NCBI GenBank assembly: GCA_026004935.1
Contig: BPKC01000001.1
Coordinates: 1,589,491-1,653,490, forward strand
DNA: 64,000 nucleotides
Source: Rhodothalassiaceae bacterium
GTDB taxonomy: Bacteria; Pseudomonadota; Alphaproteobacteria; Sphingomonadales; Rhodothalassiaceae
Reading direction: 5' to 3'
A program made the translations under genes and the position numbers. Positions 27,227 to 35,513 of the stretch are shown here, piece after piece. How positions within the stretch are numbered: position 1 is the first letter of the stretch; the number at the start of each line of letters is the position of its first letter. The notes beneath the pieces were generated by a model. The model searched no databases, was not told where the DNA came from, and worked only from the letters and a program-made list of their open reading frames with translations.

Positions 27227-28074
27227 AGAATGTTGCGAGCTATCCGCTGCGTCTGCCGCGTTCCCTGAAGGCCGCGGCGGAACGGCTGGCGCGCGAGGAA
27301 GGCACGAGTCTCAATCAGTTCGTGGCGATGGCGGTGGCAGAGAAGGTCTCGGCCCTGGAGACGGCCGCGTTCTTCGAGAAACGGCGGGCCCGAGCGGACA
27401 TGCGGGCGTTCATGCGGATTCTGAACCGCGAAGGTGGCGTGCCACCGCGGCCGGGCGACGAGATCCCGCCCGCGTTCGGGACAGAGGGAAGGGATGCGAA
27501 GCCCGGCATGGCTGGCCGCTTTCCGTTCGGCGATCCAAAGGCGATCGAGAAATGGGCCGAACGCTACTGGGATGAGGAAACCGACAAGAACAATGAGTTG
27601 GAGCGCCAGATCCCGGACATCGTGAAGGGGGCGAAGAGCCGTGGGCACTTGACGCGCAAGGAGTTCCTGCACCTCGTGCGGTGGAAGAGCGCGCGGCGGC
27701 TGGATCGGGCGGAAATGAACAGCGAGGCGACCATCAAGTCGGTCACCCGCGAGGCGCTCGCCGAACCGGATCGGGAACGGGCATTGCGGATATTGGACCG
27801 GCTTTTTGGCGTCGGACTGCCCGTGGCGACGGCCATCCTGCACTGGTTCCGGGACGATACGCCCATCGTTGATGTGCGGGTCTGCAAGGCCTTGGGGCTT
27901 TCTGAACAGCAGGCCGAAACGAAGCGATACAGCTACCGCTTCTACCGGGAGCTGGCGGATACCCTCGTCGCCGAGGCGCGCCGGGCGGGTGTCGATCTGC
28001 GCACCCTTGATCGCGCGCTCTGGGCCTGGGACAGGGCCGGCAGCGGCAAGCGCAGGCGCCGGTTCTGCCGATGA
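27205..28074 (+). CDS. Fusion: RHH/HicB-like antitoxin plus helix-hairpin-helix DNA-glycosylase-like domain
   Basis: Residues 8-60 match the ribbon-helix-helix antitoxin that normally follows this PIN toxin (YPLRLPRSLKAAAERLAREE then GTSLNQFVAMAVAEKV). The RHH protein usually ends near GDEIP, residue about 91. Here the frame continues without a stop into a second domain of about 190 residues. That domain resembles a hypothetical HhH family with WKSARRLDRAEMNSE, a helix-hairpin-helix LFGVGLPVATAILHW, and PIVDVRVCKALGL, in which Asp occupies the catalytic place of HhH-GPD glycosylases (VDTHV). I infer a fused, perhaps bifunctional protein. An internal Met near residue 101 could restart the second domain. 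The stop overlaps the next gene's ATG. Confidence 0.75.
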   Translation: MAKAQEVKNVASYPLRLPRSLKAAAERLAREEGTSLNQFVAMAVAEKVSALETAAFFEKRRARADMRAFMRILNREGGVPPRPGDEIPPAFGTEGRDAKPGMAGRFPFGDPKAIEKWAERYWDEETDKNNELERQIPDIVKGAKSRGHLTRKEFLHLVRWKSARRLDRAEMNSEATIKSVTREALAEPDRERALRILDRLFGVGLPVATAILHWFRDDTPIVDVRVCKALGLSEQQAETKRYSYRFYRELADTLVAEARRAGVDLRTLDRALWAWDRAGSGKRRRRFCR

Positions 28075-28847
28075 TGAAGGTGACGGTGCTGGGCTGCGGG
28101 ACGTCGTCGGGGGTGCCGCGGCTGCCGGGGCTGTGGGGCGCCTGCGACCCGGCCAATCCGAAGAACCGGCGCCGGCGCGCCTCGCTGCTCGTCGAGGCCG
28201 CCGACACCCGCATCGTCATCGATTGCGGGCCGGACTTCCGCGCCCAGCTTCTGGACCACCCGATCCCGCGGCTCGATGCCGTGCTGCTCTCCCATGACCA
28301 CGCCGACCACGCCCACGGCCTCGACGACATCCGCGGTTTTGCGAAATACCAGAAGGAGCGGATTCCGATCTACGCCGCCGCGGAGACGCTCGCCGTCATC
28401 ACGCGGCGCTTCGACTACGCCTTTGTCGGCGGCAACGGCTATCCGCCAATCGTGGAGGCCCGCGAGATCCGCCCGTTTGCGCCCTTCAGGGTCGGCCATC
28501 TCGAGGTGCTGGCCTTCCGCCAGCTCCACGGGCCGGTGGAGTCGCTGGGATTCCGCATCGGCCCACTCGCCTACTCCACCGATGTGAAGGCGCTGCCGGA
28601 GGAATCCTTCGCGGCGCTCGAAGGGGTGAAGCTGTGGATCGTCGATGCCCTGCGCGAGCGTGAACACCCGACCCACGCCTCGCTGGCCGAGGCGCTCGCC
28701 TGGATCGCGCGGGTGAAGCCGGAGCGGGCGCTGCTGACCCATCTGTCCGAAGAGATGGACTACGACACCCTGCGGGCGAAGCTGCCCGCGGGCGTCGCGC
28801 CCGCCCATGACGGCCTCGTCGTCGAGCTCGCCTTCGGCGGCGGCTGA
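28071..28847 (+). CDS. MBL-fold metallohydrolase, PhnP-like
   Basis: The 258-residue protein has the metallo-beta-lactamase metal motif LSHDHADHAHGLDD (HxHxDH). Its N-terminus VTVLGCGTSSGVPRLPG is typical of the PhnP/RNase Z-like phosphodiesterase branch. A later HPTHASLAEAL and LLTHLSEEMDYDTL supply further metal ligands. PhnP hydrolyses cyclic ribose phosphates, but the alphaproteobacterial tatD-linked members have no proven substrate. The ATG at 28071 overlaps the previous stop; the second ATG at 28074 is an alternative. This is the last gene of the plus-strand housekeeping cluster. Confidence 0.9.
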   Translation: MMKVTVLGCGTSSGVPRLPGLWGACDPANPKNRRRRASLLVEAADTRIVIDCGPDFRAQLLDHPIPRLDAVLLSHDHADHAHGLDDIRGFAKYQKERIPIYAAAETLAVITRRFDYAFVGGNGYPPIVEAREIRPFAPFRVGHLEVLAFRQLHGPVESLGFRIGPLAYSTDVKALPEESFAALEGVKLWIVDALREREHPTHASLAEALAWIARVKPERALLTHLSEEMDYDTLRAKLPAGVAPAHDGLVVELAFGGG

Positions 28848-28859
28848 AGCGCGCCGCGG

Positions 28860-30803
28860 CTATCGGCCCGTTTTCGCCTGTTCGGTCCGGATCCAGGCGT
28901 CGACGCGCTGCTCCAGCACGCTCATGGGCACCGCACCCGCCTTCAGCACGACGTCGTGGAAGGCCTTGATGTCAAAGCGTTCGCCGAGCGCCTGCCGTGC
29001 CTTCTCGCGCAGCTCCAGGATCTTGAGCTGGCCGAGCTTGTAGCCCAGCGCCTGCCCCGGCCAGGCCATGTAGCGCTCGATCTCGGCCACCACCTCCGAG
29101 CGCGCCGAGCCGGTGGTGCGCAGCATGTAGTCGATCGCCTGCTCGCGGGTCCATTTCTTCCAGTGCAGCCCCGTGTCCACGACGAGCCGCACGGCGCGGA
29201 ACAGCTCGTCCTGCAGGCGACCGAGATCGCCGAGCGGATCGTTCTCATACATCCCCATCTCGGCGGCGAGCCGCTCGGCGTACAACGCCCAGCCCTCGGT
29301 ATAGGCGTTGAAGGGCGCAAGCCGGCGCATCAGCGGAAGCTCGCCCTGGCTCATCTGGATCGAGATCTGGAAGTGATGGCCCGGTACGGCCTCGTGATAG
29401 GTCAGCGTCTTGAGACTCCATTTCGGCCAGGCCGTCATGTCGCGCAGATTGATCCAGTAGATCCCGGGCCGCGTGCCGTCGAGGGAGGGATTGGTGTAGA
29501 AGCCGCCCGCCTCGCCGGCCTCCGAGAACACGGGGATGCGCCGGATCTCGAGCTTCTGCGTCGGAATGGTCGCAAACCAGTCCGGGATCTTCGCGTTCAC
29601 CTCGTCCACGAGATGACGCAGATAGGCAAGGATCGCCTCGCGCCCCTCCTCGCTGTCCGGAAAGAGCTGGGACGGGTCTTCGCCGAGCTTCGCCATGCGT
29701 TCGCCGACGCTGCCCTCGGTGTAGCCCAGCCGCTTCAGAGTCGCGTCCATCTCGCCGGTGATGCGCTCCACCTCCTCGAGCCCGATCTGGTGGATCCGGT
29801 CGGGGGTGAGATCGGTGTCGCCCAGCATCTTGACCGCGAAGAGATAGAACTCGCGCCCCTTCGGCTGCGCCCAGATCCCGTCCGCCCGCGGCGCGCGGGG
29901 CAGCAGCGAGGTGAGGGTGGCCAGAAGGTCGCCATAGGCCGGGTAGACGGCGTTGCGCAGGGCCTCTTGCGCGTCATCGAGAAGCGCGGCCCGCTCGGCC
30001 GGGCTCAGCTCCCCGATCGCGGCCAGCTTGCGGGCGAGGGCCAGATAGAGCGGGTTGCGCCGCGGCGGATCCGCGATGAAGTTGCGGATGGGGATCAGCG
30101 TGTGCTCGACCAGCACCCGCGGCGGGATCACGCCGGCATCCGCGTCGGCCTCGATCTTGCGGATGATCCCCGCGAAGGCGTCGCGGAATCCGGCAAGCCG
30201 CGCGATGTAGTCCTCCGCGTCCCGGCGCGAGGCGACCCGCTGCTGCGACTGCATCAGCTTCGGGATGTCGAGATGCGGGCCGGAGATCTGGCTGACGACA
30301 TAGGGCACATGGCCGAAGTAGCTGTCGATGAGCCCGTAGTCGATGCCGGGCGCGCCGGCGTAGTAGCGGAAGACGCGTTCGATCACGTCGAGATTGGTGC
30401 GCGTGCGCTCGTCCAGACCGTCGCGGGCGATGCGCGAGAGGCGGTCGGCCGCCGCCGCGGCGACCGCGCGCACATGCGCGAAGCCCTCGGGCGAATAGTC
30501 GGTGATCCGGGCGTTGTACGGGCCGCCGGCCTCGGTCTCCGGCAGATCGTTGAAGCTGGCGAGCAGCGGCTGGGTGGCGAGAAAGGCGCGCGTTTCCTCG
30601 CCCACCACGGCCATCGCGGCCTTGTCATCCAGCCGGAGCACCTGCGCACCGGCCGCCTGGCCGGGGGCGCCCGCCGCGGACCGGGTGGCGGGCGCGGCTT
30701 CTTCGCCGCCGCCCGCATCCCCGCCCCCGCGCTCGCAGCCCGCGACGAGGAGCGGCAGCCCCGCGGCCAGCGCCACGGCCAGCAGTCGATGGTGATGACG
30801 CAT
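28860..30803 (-). CDS. DUF885 family lipoprotein, putative zinc metallopeptidase-like
   Basis: This 647-residue exported protein has a short signal peptide and lipobox LVAGC at about residues 17-21, so it is likely lipid-anchored. A Gly/Ala-rich linker and the large alpha-helical DUF885 domain follow. Zinc-binding-like elements are TYHEAVPGHHFQIS and NAYTEGWALYAERLA, resembling gluzincin and M32-type metallopeptidases. The function of the family is not established. The ATG at 30803 is chosen because the signal peptide starts there. It follows the MacB-type permease by 85 bases on the same strand. Confidence 0.9.
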   Translation of the reverse strand: MRHHHRLLAVALAAGLPLLVAGCERGGGDAGGGEEAAPATRSAAGAPGQAAGAQVLRLDDKAAMAVVGEETRAFLATQPLLASFNDLPETEAGGPYNARITDYSPEGFAHVRAVAAAAADRLSRIARDGLDERTRTNLDVIERVFRYYAGAPGIDYGLIDSYFGHVPYVVSQISGPHLDIPKLMQSQQRVASRRDAEDYIARLAGFRDAFAGIIRKIEADADAGVIPPRVLVEHTLIPIRNFIADPPRRNPLYLALARKLAAIGELSPAERAALLDDAQEALRNAVYPAYGDLLATLTSLLPRAPRADGIWAQPKGREFYLFAVKMLGDTDLTPDRIHQIGLEEVERITGEMDATLKRLGYTEGSVGERMAKLGEDPSQLFPDSEEGREAILAYLRHLVDEVNAKIPDWFATIPTQKLEIRRIPVFSEAGEAGGFYTNPSLDGTRPGIYWINLRDMTAWPKWSLKTLTYHEAVPGHHFQISIQMSQGELPLMRRLAPFNAYTEGWALYAERLAAEMGMYENDPLGDLGRLQDELFRAVRLVVDTGLHWKKWTREQAIDYMLRTTGSARSEVVAEIERYMAWPGQALGYKLGQLKILELREKARQALGERFDIKAFHDVVLKAGAVPMSVLEQRVDAWIRTEQAKTGR

Positions 30804-30888
30804 GCGGATTCCTCCCTTTGCCTGCAACCCGGGCCCGCGCCCGTTCGAGCAGAATGCGCGCGGCCGCGCAAGCCCGTCCCGCGCCGGT

Positions 30889-32121
30889 CTATTCGTAGCG
30901 CAGCGCCTCGATCGGGTTCTGGCGCGCGGCGCGCCGCGCCGGGTAGAAGCCGAAGAAGATCCCGAACAGCGCGGAGAAGCCGACGGCGAGCAGAATCGTC
31001 GGCAGGTCCACGCTCGCCGGCCAGTCGGCGAAGCGGGCGATGCCGCGCGCGAGCGCGATCCCGAGCAGCACCCCGATCGCGCCGCCGATGACCGACAGCG
31101 TGATCGCCTCCACGAGGAACTGCGAGAGGATGTCCCGCCGGCGCGCGCCGAGCGCCATTCTCAGCCCGATCTCGCGCGTGCGCTCGGTCACCGAGACCAG
31201 CATGATGTTCATGATCCCGATGCCGCCGACGAGCAGCGAGATCGAGGCGATGGAACCCAGCAGCATGCTGAAGATGGTGGTCGCCTGATTGCCGAACTCC
31301 TGCATCTCGGCGGTGTTGGCGATGCGGAAGGGATCCTCCTCGCCCGCGCGCACCCTGAGGCGCTGGCGCAGGATCTCGCGGATCTTCTGCTCGACGACGG
31401 GCACCGCCTCGCGACTGCTCGCCTTGACATAGATGATGTTGACGGCGTCTCCGCGACCCTGGCGGCCGCCCAGCAGGCGCTTGATCGCCGTATGGATCGG
31501 GACCAGCACGATGTCGTCCTGATCGGAGCCCAGGCCGCTCTGGCCCTTCTCCTTGAGCACGCCGATGACGGTGACCGGCGTGCGGTTGAGGCGGATCACC
31601 TGACCGGTCGCGAGCGACTCGCCGAACAGCTCGCGCGCCACCCGCGCGCCGATGACGGCGACCTTGGCGGCCGCCCGGTCCTCTTCCTCGGTGAAGAAGC
31701 GCCCTTCCGCAAGCTCCAGATCCCGGGCGGTCCGGTAGGCCGGGGTGACACCGGCAAGCTGCGTCGCCCAGTTCAGATTGCCGGCCACCGCCTGGACGCC
31801 GCCGCGCACCATGGGGGCGACGGCCGCCGCCTCGGGGATGCCCGCGGCAAGGGCGGCCGCGTCCGACATCAGGAGCGGCCGGCCCTGGCCCGCGCCGCGC
31901 ACGGGCCCGCGGAAGCCGCCGCCGGGAAAGACCACCAGCAGATTGGCGCCGAGCGCGTTGATCTGGTCCTCGATCATGCGCTGCGCGCCCTTGCCCACGG
32001 ACACCGCGCCGATCACCGCGCCGACGCCGATGATGATGCCGAGCATGGTGAGCAGGCTGCGCATCAGATTCGTGCGCAGCGCCACGAGCGCGACCTTCAG
32101 ATTGGCGATCAGCCGCTGCAT
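30889..32121 (-). CDS. macB: MacB-type ABC transporter permease
   Basis: This 410-residue permease of the MacB/FtsX-like family has TM1 near residues 15-40 (SLLTMLGIIIGVGAVIGAV). A large periplasmic MacB core domain follows, then three C-terminal helices (SIASISLLVGGIGIMNIMLV, FLVEAITLSVIGGAIGVLLG, ILLAVGFSALFGIFFGFYPA). The conserved ending PARRAARQNPIEALRYE is typical. MacB uses mechanotransmission rather than conventional transport to drive export through a TolC channel. Here permease and ATPase are separate genes rather than fused. It is the third gene of adaptor-ATPase-permease. Confidence 0.93.
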   Translation of the reverse strand: MQRLIANLKVALVALRTNLMRSLLTMLGIIIGVGAVIGAVSVGKGAQRMIEDQINALGANLLVVFPGGGFRGPVRGAGQGRPLLMSDAAALAAGIPEAAAVAPMVRGGVQAVAGNLNWATQLAGVTPAYRTARDLELAEGRFFTEEEDRAAAKVAVIGARVARELFGESLATGQVIRLNRTPVTVIGVLKEKGQSGLGSDQDDIVLVPIHTAIKRLLGGRQGRGDAVNIIYVKASSREAVPVVEQKIREILRQRLRVRAGEEDPFRIANTAEMQEFGNQATTIFSMLLGSIASISLLVGGIGIMNIMLVSVTERTREIGLRMALGARRRDILSQFLVEAITLSVIGGAIGVLLGIALARGIARFADWPASVDLPTILLAVGFSALFGIFFGFYPARRAARQNPIEALRYE

Positions 32122-32152
32122 GCCGTTCAGGTCCCCTGATCCGCGACCGGCC

Positions 32153-32917
32153 TCACGCCAGAACCTCCTCGTGCGGGCCGGCCTCCTCGGCCGGCAGGGC
32201 GGCCAGCGCCGCGCGGGCATCGAGGGGATCGGGATTGGCCGCGTCCGAGACCAGCCGGCCGTCGCGGAAGGACAGGATCCGCCGGGCGCAGCGGGCGATG
32301 TCCGGCTCGTGGGTGACGAGCACGACCGTGCGCCCTTCGGCGTTGAGCTCCTGGAAGAGGGCGAGGATCTCGAGGCCCGTGCGGGTATCCAGCGCGCCCG
32401 TCGGTTCGTCGGCGAGCAGAATCTCGGGGTCGTTCACGAGCGCGCGGGCGATCGCCACCCGCTGCTGCTGGCCGCCGGAGAGCTGGCTCGGCATGTGCCC
32501 GGCACGGTCCGCCAGCCCCACGCGCTCCAGCACCGCGCGCGCCCGCCGCCGGCGCTCGGCGGCCGGGATCCCGGCGTAGATCAGCGGCACCTCGACATTG
32601 TCGCGCGCGCTGGTGCGGGCGAGCAGATTGAACTGCTGGAAGACGAAGCCGATCTTGCGGTTGCGCAGGCGGGCCAGCGCATCGCTGTCGAGGCTCGCCG
32701 TGTCCACGCCGTCGATGAGCAGCTTCCCGCGCGTCGGCACGTCGAGGCAGCCGACGAGATTCATGAAGGTCGACTTGCCCGAGCCGGACGGCCCCATCAC
32801 CGCCGCGAACTCCCCCGGCGCGATGTCCACCGTGATGTCGACGAGCGCGTGCACGACGGTGGCCCCGAGATGATAGTCCTTGGCCAGATGCCGCGCCGCG
32901 ATCACGGGCCCGCTCAT
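32153..32917 (-). CDS. MacB/LolD-type ABC transporter ATP-binding protein
   Basis: This 254-residue ATPase has Walker A GPSGSGKSTFMN, a Q-loop (FVFQQFNLLARTSA), signature LSGGQQQRVAIARAL, Walker B EILLADEPTGALD and an H-loop (VLVTHEPDIA). It energises the adjacent permease. It lies 31 bases upstream of the permease and 17 bases downstream of the restored adaptor frame. It is the nearest complete ATPase of this subfamily to the lone FtsX-like permease at 43.8-46.2 kb. Confidence 0.95.
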   Translation of the reverse strand: MSGPVIAARHLAKDYHLGATVVHALVDITVDIAPGEFAAVMGPSGSGKSTFMNLVGCLDVPTRGKLLIDGVDTASLDSDALARLRNRKIGFVFQQFNLLARTSARDNVEVPLIYAGIPAAERRRRARAVLERVGLADRAGHMPSQLSGGQQQRVAIARALVNDPEILLADEPTGALDTRTGLEILALFQELNAEGRTVVLVTHEPDIARCARRILSFRDGRLVSDAANPDPLDARAALAALPAEEAGPHEEVLA

Positions 32918-32934
32918 GCGCCGTCTCCTCGCGC

Positions 32935-34288
32935 TTATCGGCCGGGACGCACGCGGATCGCGCCGCCGCGCCGCTCGCCGCCGGCCGAATCCGCCGTCAT
33001 CCGCCGGGCGCCGATGACGATCTCGTCACCGGCCTTCAGTCTTGTCGGTCACCACCTCGACCCAGGCGTTGTCGGCGATCCCGAAGCGCACGGGCACCGG
33101 CTCGAGATGCGCGCCGTCGGCGGCCTTGAGCCACAGCAGATCACGCCCCGCCCGGGCCGGACCATCCGCCGGGCCGGCCGCGGCCGCGCGGCGCGGGCCC
33201 TGTGCGGAGAGCGCGTTCCCCGCAACGAATTCCGGCCGCGGCCGGAAACGCATGGCCGCCACCGGCGCGCGCAGCACGTCATGGCGCTCGGCGGTGATGA
33301 TGGAGACCGTCGCCGTCATGCCGGGCAGCAGCTTCTCCCCGGGATTGGCGGCGGAGATGATGACCGTGTAGGTGACGACGTTCTGCTCGGTCTTCGGCGA
33401 CTTGCGGATCTGCACGACCTCGCCGGTGAAGGTCTCGTCGGGGTAGGCGTCGACGGTGAACTCCGCCTTCTGGCCGAGCTTCACCTCGCCGATGTCCGCC
33501 TCGTCCACCGAGGCCTCCACCTGCATGCGCGTGAGATCCTCGGCGATCCGGAAGAGGGTGGGGGTCTGGAAGCTGGCCGCCACCGTCTGGCCCGGGTCCA
33601 CGGCCCGCTCGATGACGATGCCGTCGATGGGCGAGCGGATGATCGTGCGCGCGAGATCCACCTTCGCCTGTTCGAGAAAGGCCTCGCGCTGGCTCACCTG
33701 GGCCTTCGCGGTCGCGATCTGGGCCTCGGCCGTCTTCACCTGCGCGCGGGCGTTCTCCAGCGCCAGCGCCTGGGTGTCGAGATCGGACTGGGAAAGATGC
33801 CCCTCCTCGCGCAGACGCCGGCGGCGCTCCATCTCCCGCTCCTCGCGCCTGAGCGCGGCGCGGGCGCGCGCGAGCTCCGCCTCGGCCATCTGGACATTGG
33901 CGCGCGCGACCGCAAGCTCGGCCTCGGCCTGGCGCACGGCGGCCTCGAAGCGCGCCGGATCGATGCGCGCGATCGGCTGGCCGGCCGTGACGCGGGAGTT
34001 GAAATCCACCCAGATCTTGTCGATCTGGCCGGAGACCTGCGAGCCCACCTCCACCGTCCGCACGGCGGAAAGCTTGCCCGTCGCGGTCACCACCCGGCGG
34101 ATGTCGCCGCGCGTGAGCTTTGCCGTCTCGAAACGGATCGGCGCGCTTTCGCCGCCGCCGGGCAGGAACAGCCAGATCAGGCCCGCGGCGAGCAGGCCGA
34201 GGATGGCGCTGGCGACGGGATGGCGCCGCACCGCGCCGATGGCGCCGGCGATCGACCGGCCACCGGACTTCGTCGCGTCGGTTGTCAT
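32935..34288 (-). CDS. macA: MacA-type periplasmic adaptor, frameshift near the C-terminus
   Basis: This HlyD-family adaptor has an N-terminal TM (ASAILGLLAAGLIWLFL), lipoyl halves (TVEVGSQVSGQIDKIWVDFN and RTIIRSPIDGIVIERAVDPG), and a long coiled coil (about residues 95-200). Its beta barrel includes VEASVDEADIGEVKLGQKAE, as in MacA. In the given sequence the frame stops at 33026. Removing one base near 33046 restores a natural end (DKLKAGDEIVIGARRMTAD to a TAA at 32935), so a one-base insertion is likely. It is the first gene of the exporter operon. Confidence 0.88.
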
Positions 34289-34485
34289 CGTCAGGAACCG
34301 TATCTCGTGATTCCCCGCTGTCGTGGAAGGGCGCAACCCCGCACCGCCGGAGCCGTCGCCCGGGCATGCCCGCGCCCTTCTTGCGCATTCTGGTGACACA
34401 TGCGAGCAAAGTCCATGTAAACGATGGATTCGCGATGACAAGGGCGGCGGCGGGCGCCGGCCCGGTGGTGCGGAAGGCGGGCGCG

Positions 34486-35431
34486 ATGGTCGCGGTGGTC
34501 GAACGGATCCCGGAGCTGCGCGAGCGGATCGCGGACTGGCGCAGGAGCGGCGCGCGGGTCGCGCTGGTGCCGACGATGGGCGCCCTGCACGCGGGCCACC
34601 GGGCGCTCGTGCGGCTGGCGCGCGAGGCGGCGGAGCGCGTCGTCGTCTCGATCTTCGTCAATCCGCGGCAGTTCGGCCCGAACGAGGATTATGCCCGCTA
34701 TCCGAGGACCCTCGAAGCCGATCTCGAGGCATTGCGGGAAGAGGGGGCGGATGCGGCCTTCGTGCCGGCGGTGGCGGAGATGTATGCGCCCGGGTTCGCC
34801 ACGGAGGTCGACCGTGCGGGGGCTCGAGCGAGGAGCTCGAGGGGGCGCACCGGCCGGGGCATTTCGACGGGGGTTGCGACGGTGGTGACCAAGCTGCTGA
34901 TCCAGAGCCTGCCGGATGCGGCCGTCTTCGGCGAGAAGGACTGGCAGCAGCTCGTGCTCGTGCGCCGGCTGGTGGCGGATCTGGACCTGCCGGTGCAGCA
35001 TCCTGCGCGTGTCCCGATCGTGCGCGAGCCGGACGGGCTGGCGCTGTCGTCGCGCAACCTCTACCTGTCGCCGGCCGCGCGCCGGATCGCACCGCGCCTC
35101 TACGAAACGCTCCGGCACCTCAAGGCCGCGGCCGAGGCCGGCGAGGCGCCGCTCCGCGCGCTCGAGGACGAGGGGCGCCGGCGGCTGCTTGCAGGCCGGC
35201 TTCGAGGCCGTGGACTATCTGACCTTCCGCGATGCCGACACCCTCGAACCCGTCGCCGATCTCGCGCGGCCGGTGCGCCTGCTTGCGACCGCGCGGCTTG
35301 AAGGCGTGCGGCTGCTCGACAACCTCGCCGTCGGTCCCGCCCAGGCGCGCGCGGCGCGCGGCCGTGAGCGCCGCAACTGCACCATGGATGAGGGCGCGCC
35401 CCTCTGGGCATCCGGCGCGAATTTTCCGTAG
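34486..35431 (+). pseudogene. panC: Pantothenate synthetase, multiply frameshifted
   Basis: PanC joins pantoate and beta-alanine with ATP. The N-terminal half is intact: ALVPTMGALHAGH, VSIFVNPRQFGPNEDYARYP. Removing single bases near 34810, 34826 and 34872 recovers the family stretch TEVTVRGLSEELEGAHRPGH followed by FDGVATVVTKL. The next part (AVFGEKDWQQLVLVRRL, LSSRNLYLSP) is in the original frame. A further extra base near 35194 separates the C-terminus AAGFEAVDYLTFRDADTLEP, which ends at the TAG at 35429. The ATG at 34486 is preceded by GGAAGG; 34435 is an alternative start. Four single-base insertions in one gene of otherwise perfect similarity point to sequence error. Confidence 0.85.
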
Positions 35432-35513
35432 GAGCGGCCATGGAGCGGACGGATGGAGCAGGGCGGGGGCCGGCGCGGTTCCGGCTCGACGGAGACCTCG
35501 GGAGGAGCGGAAG

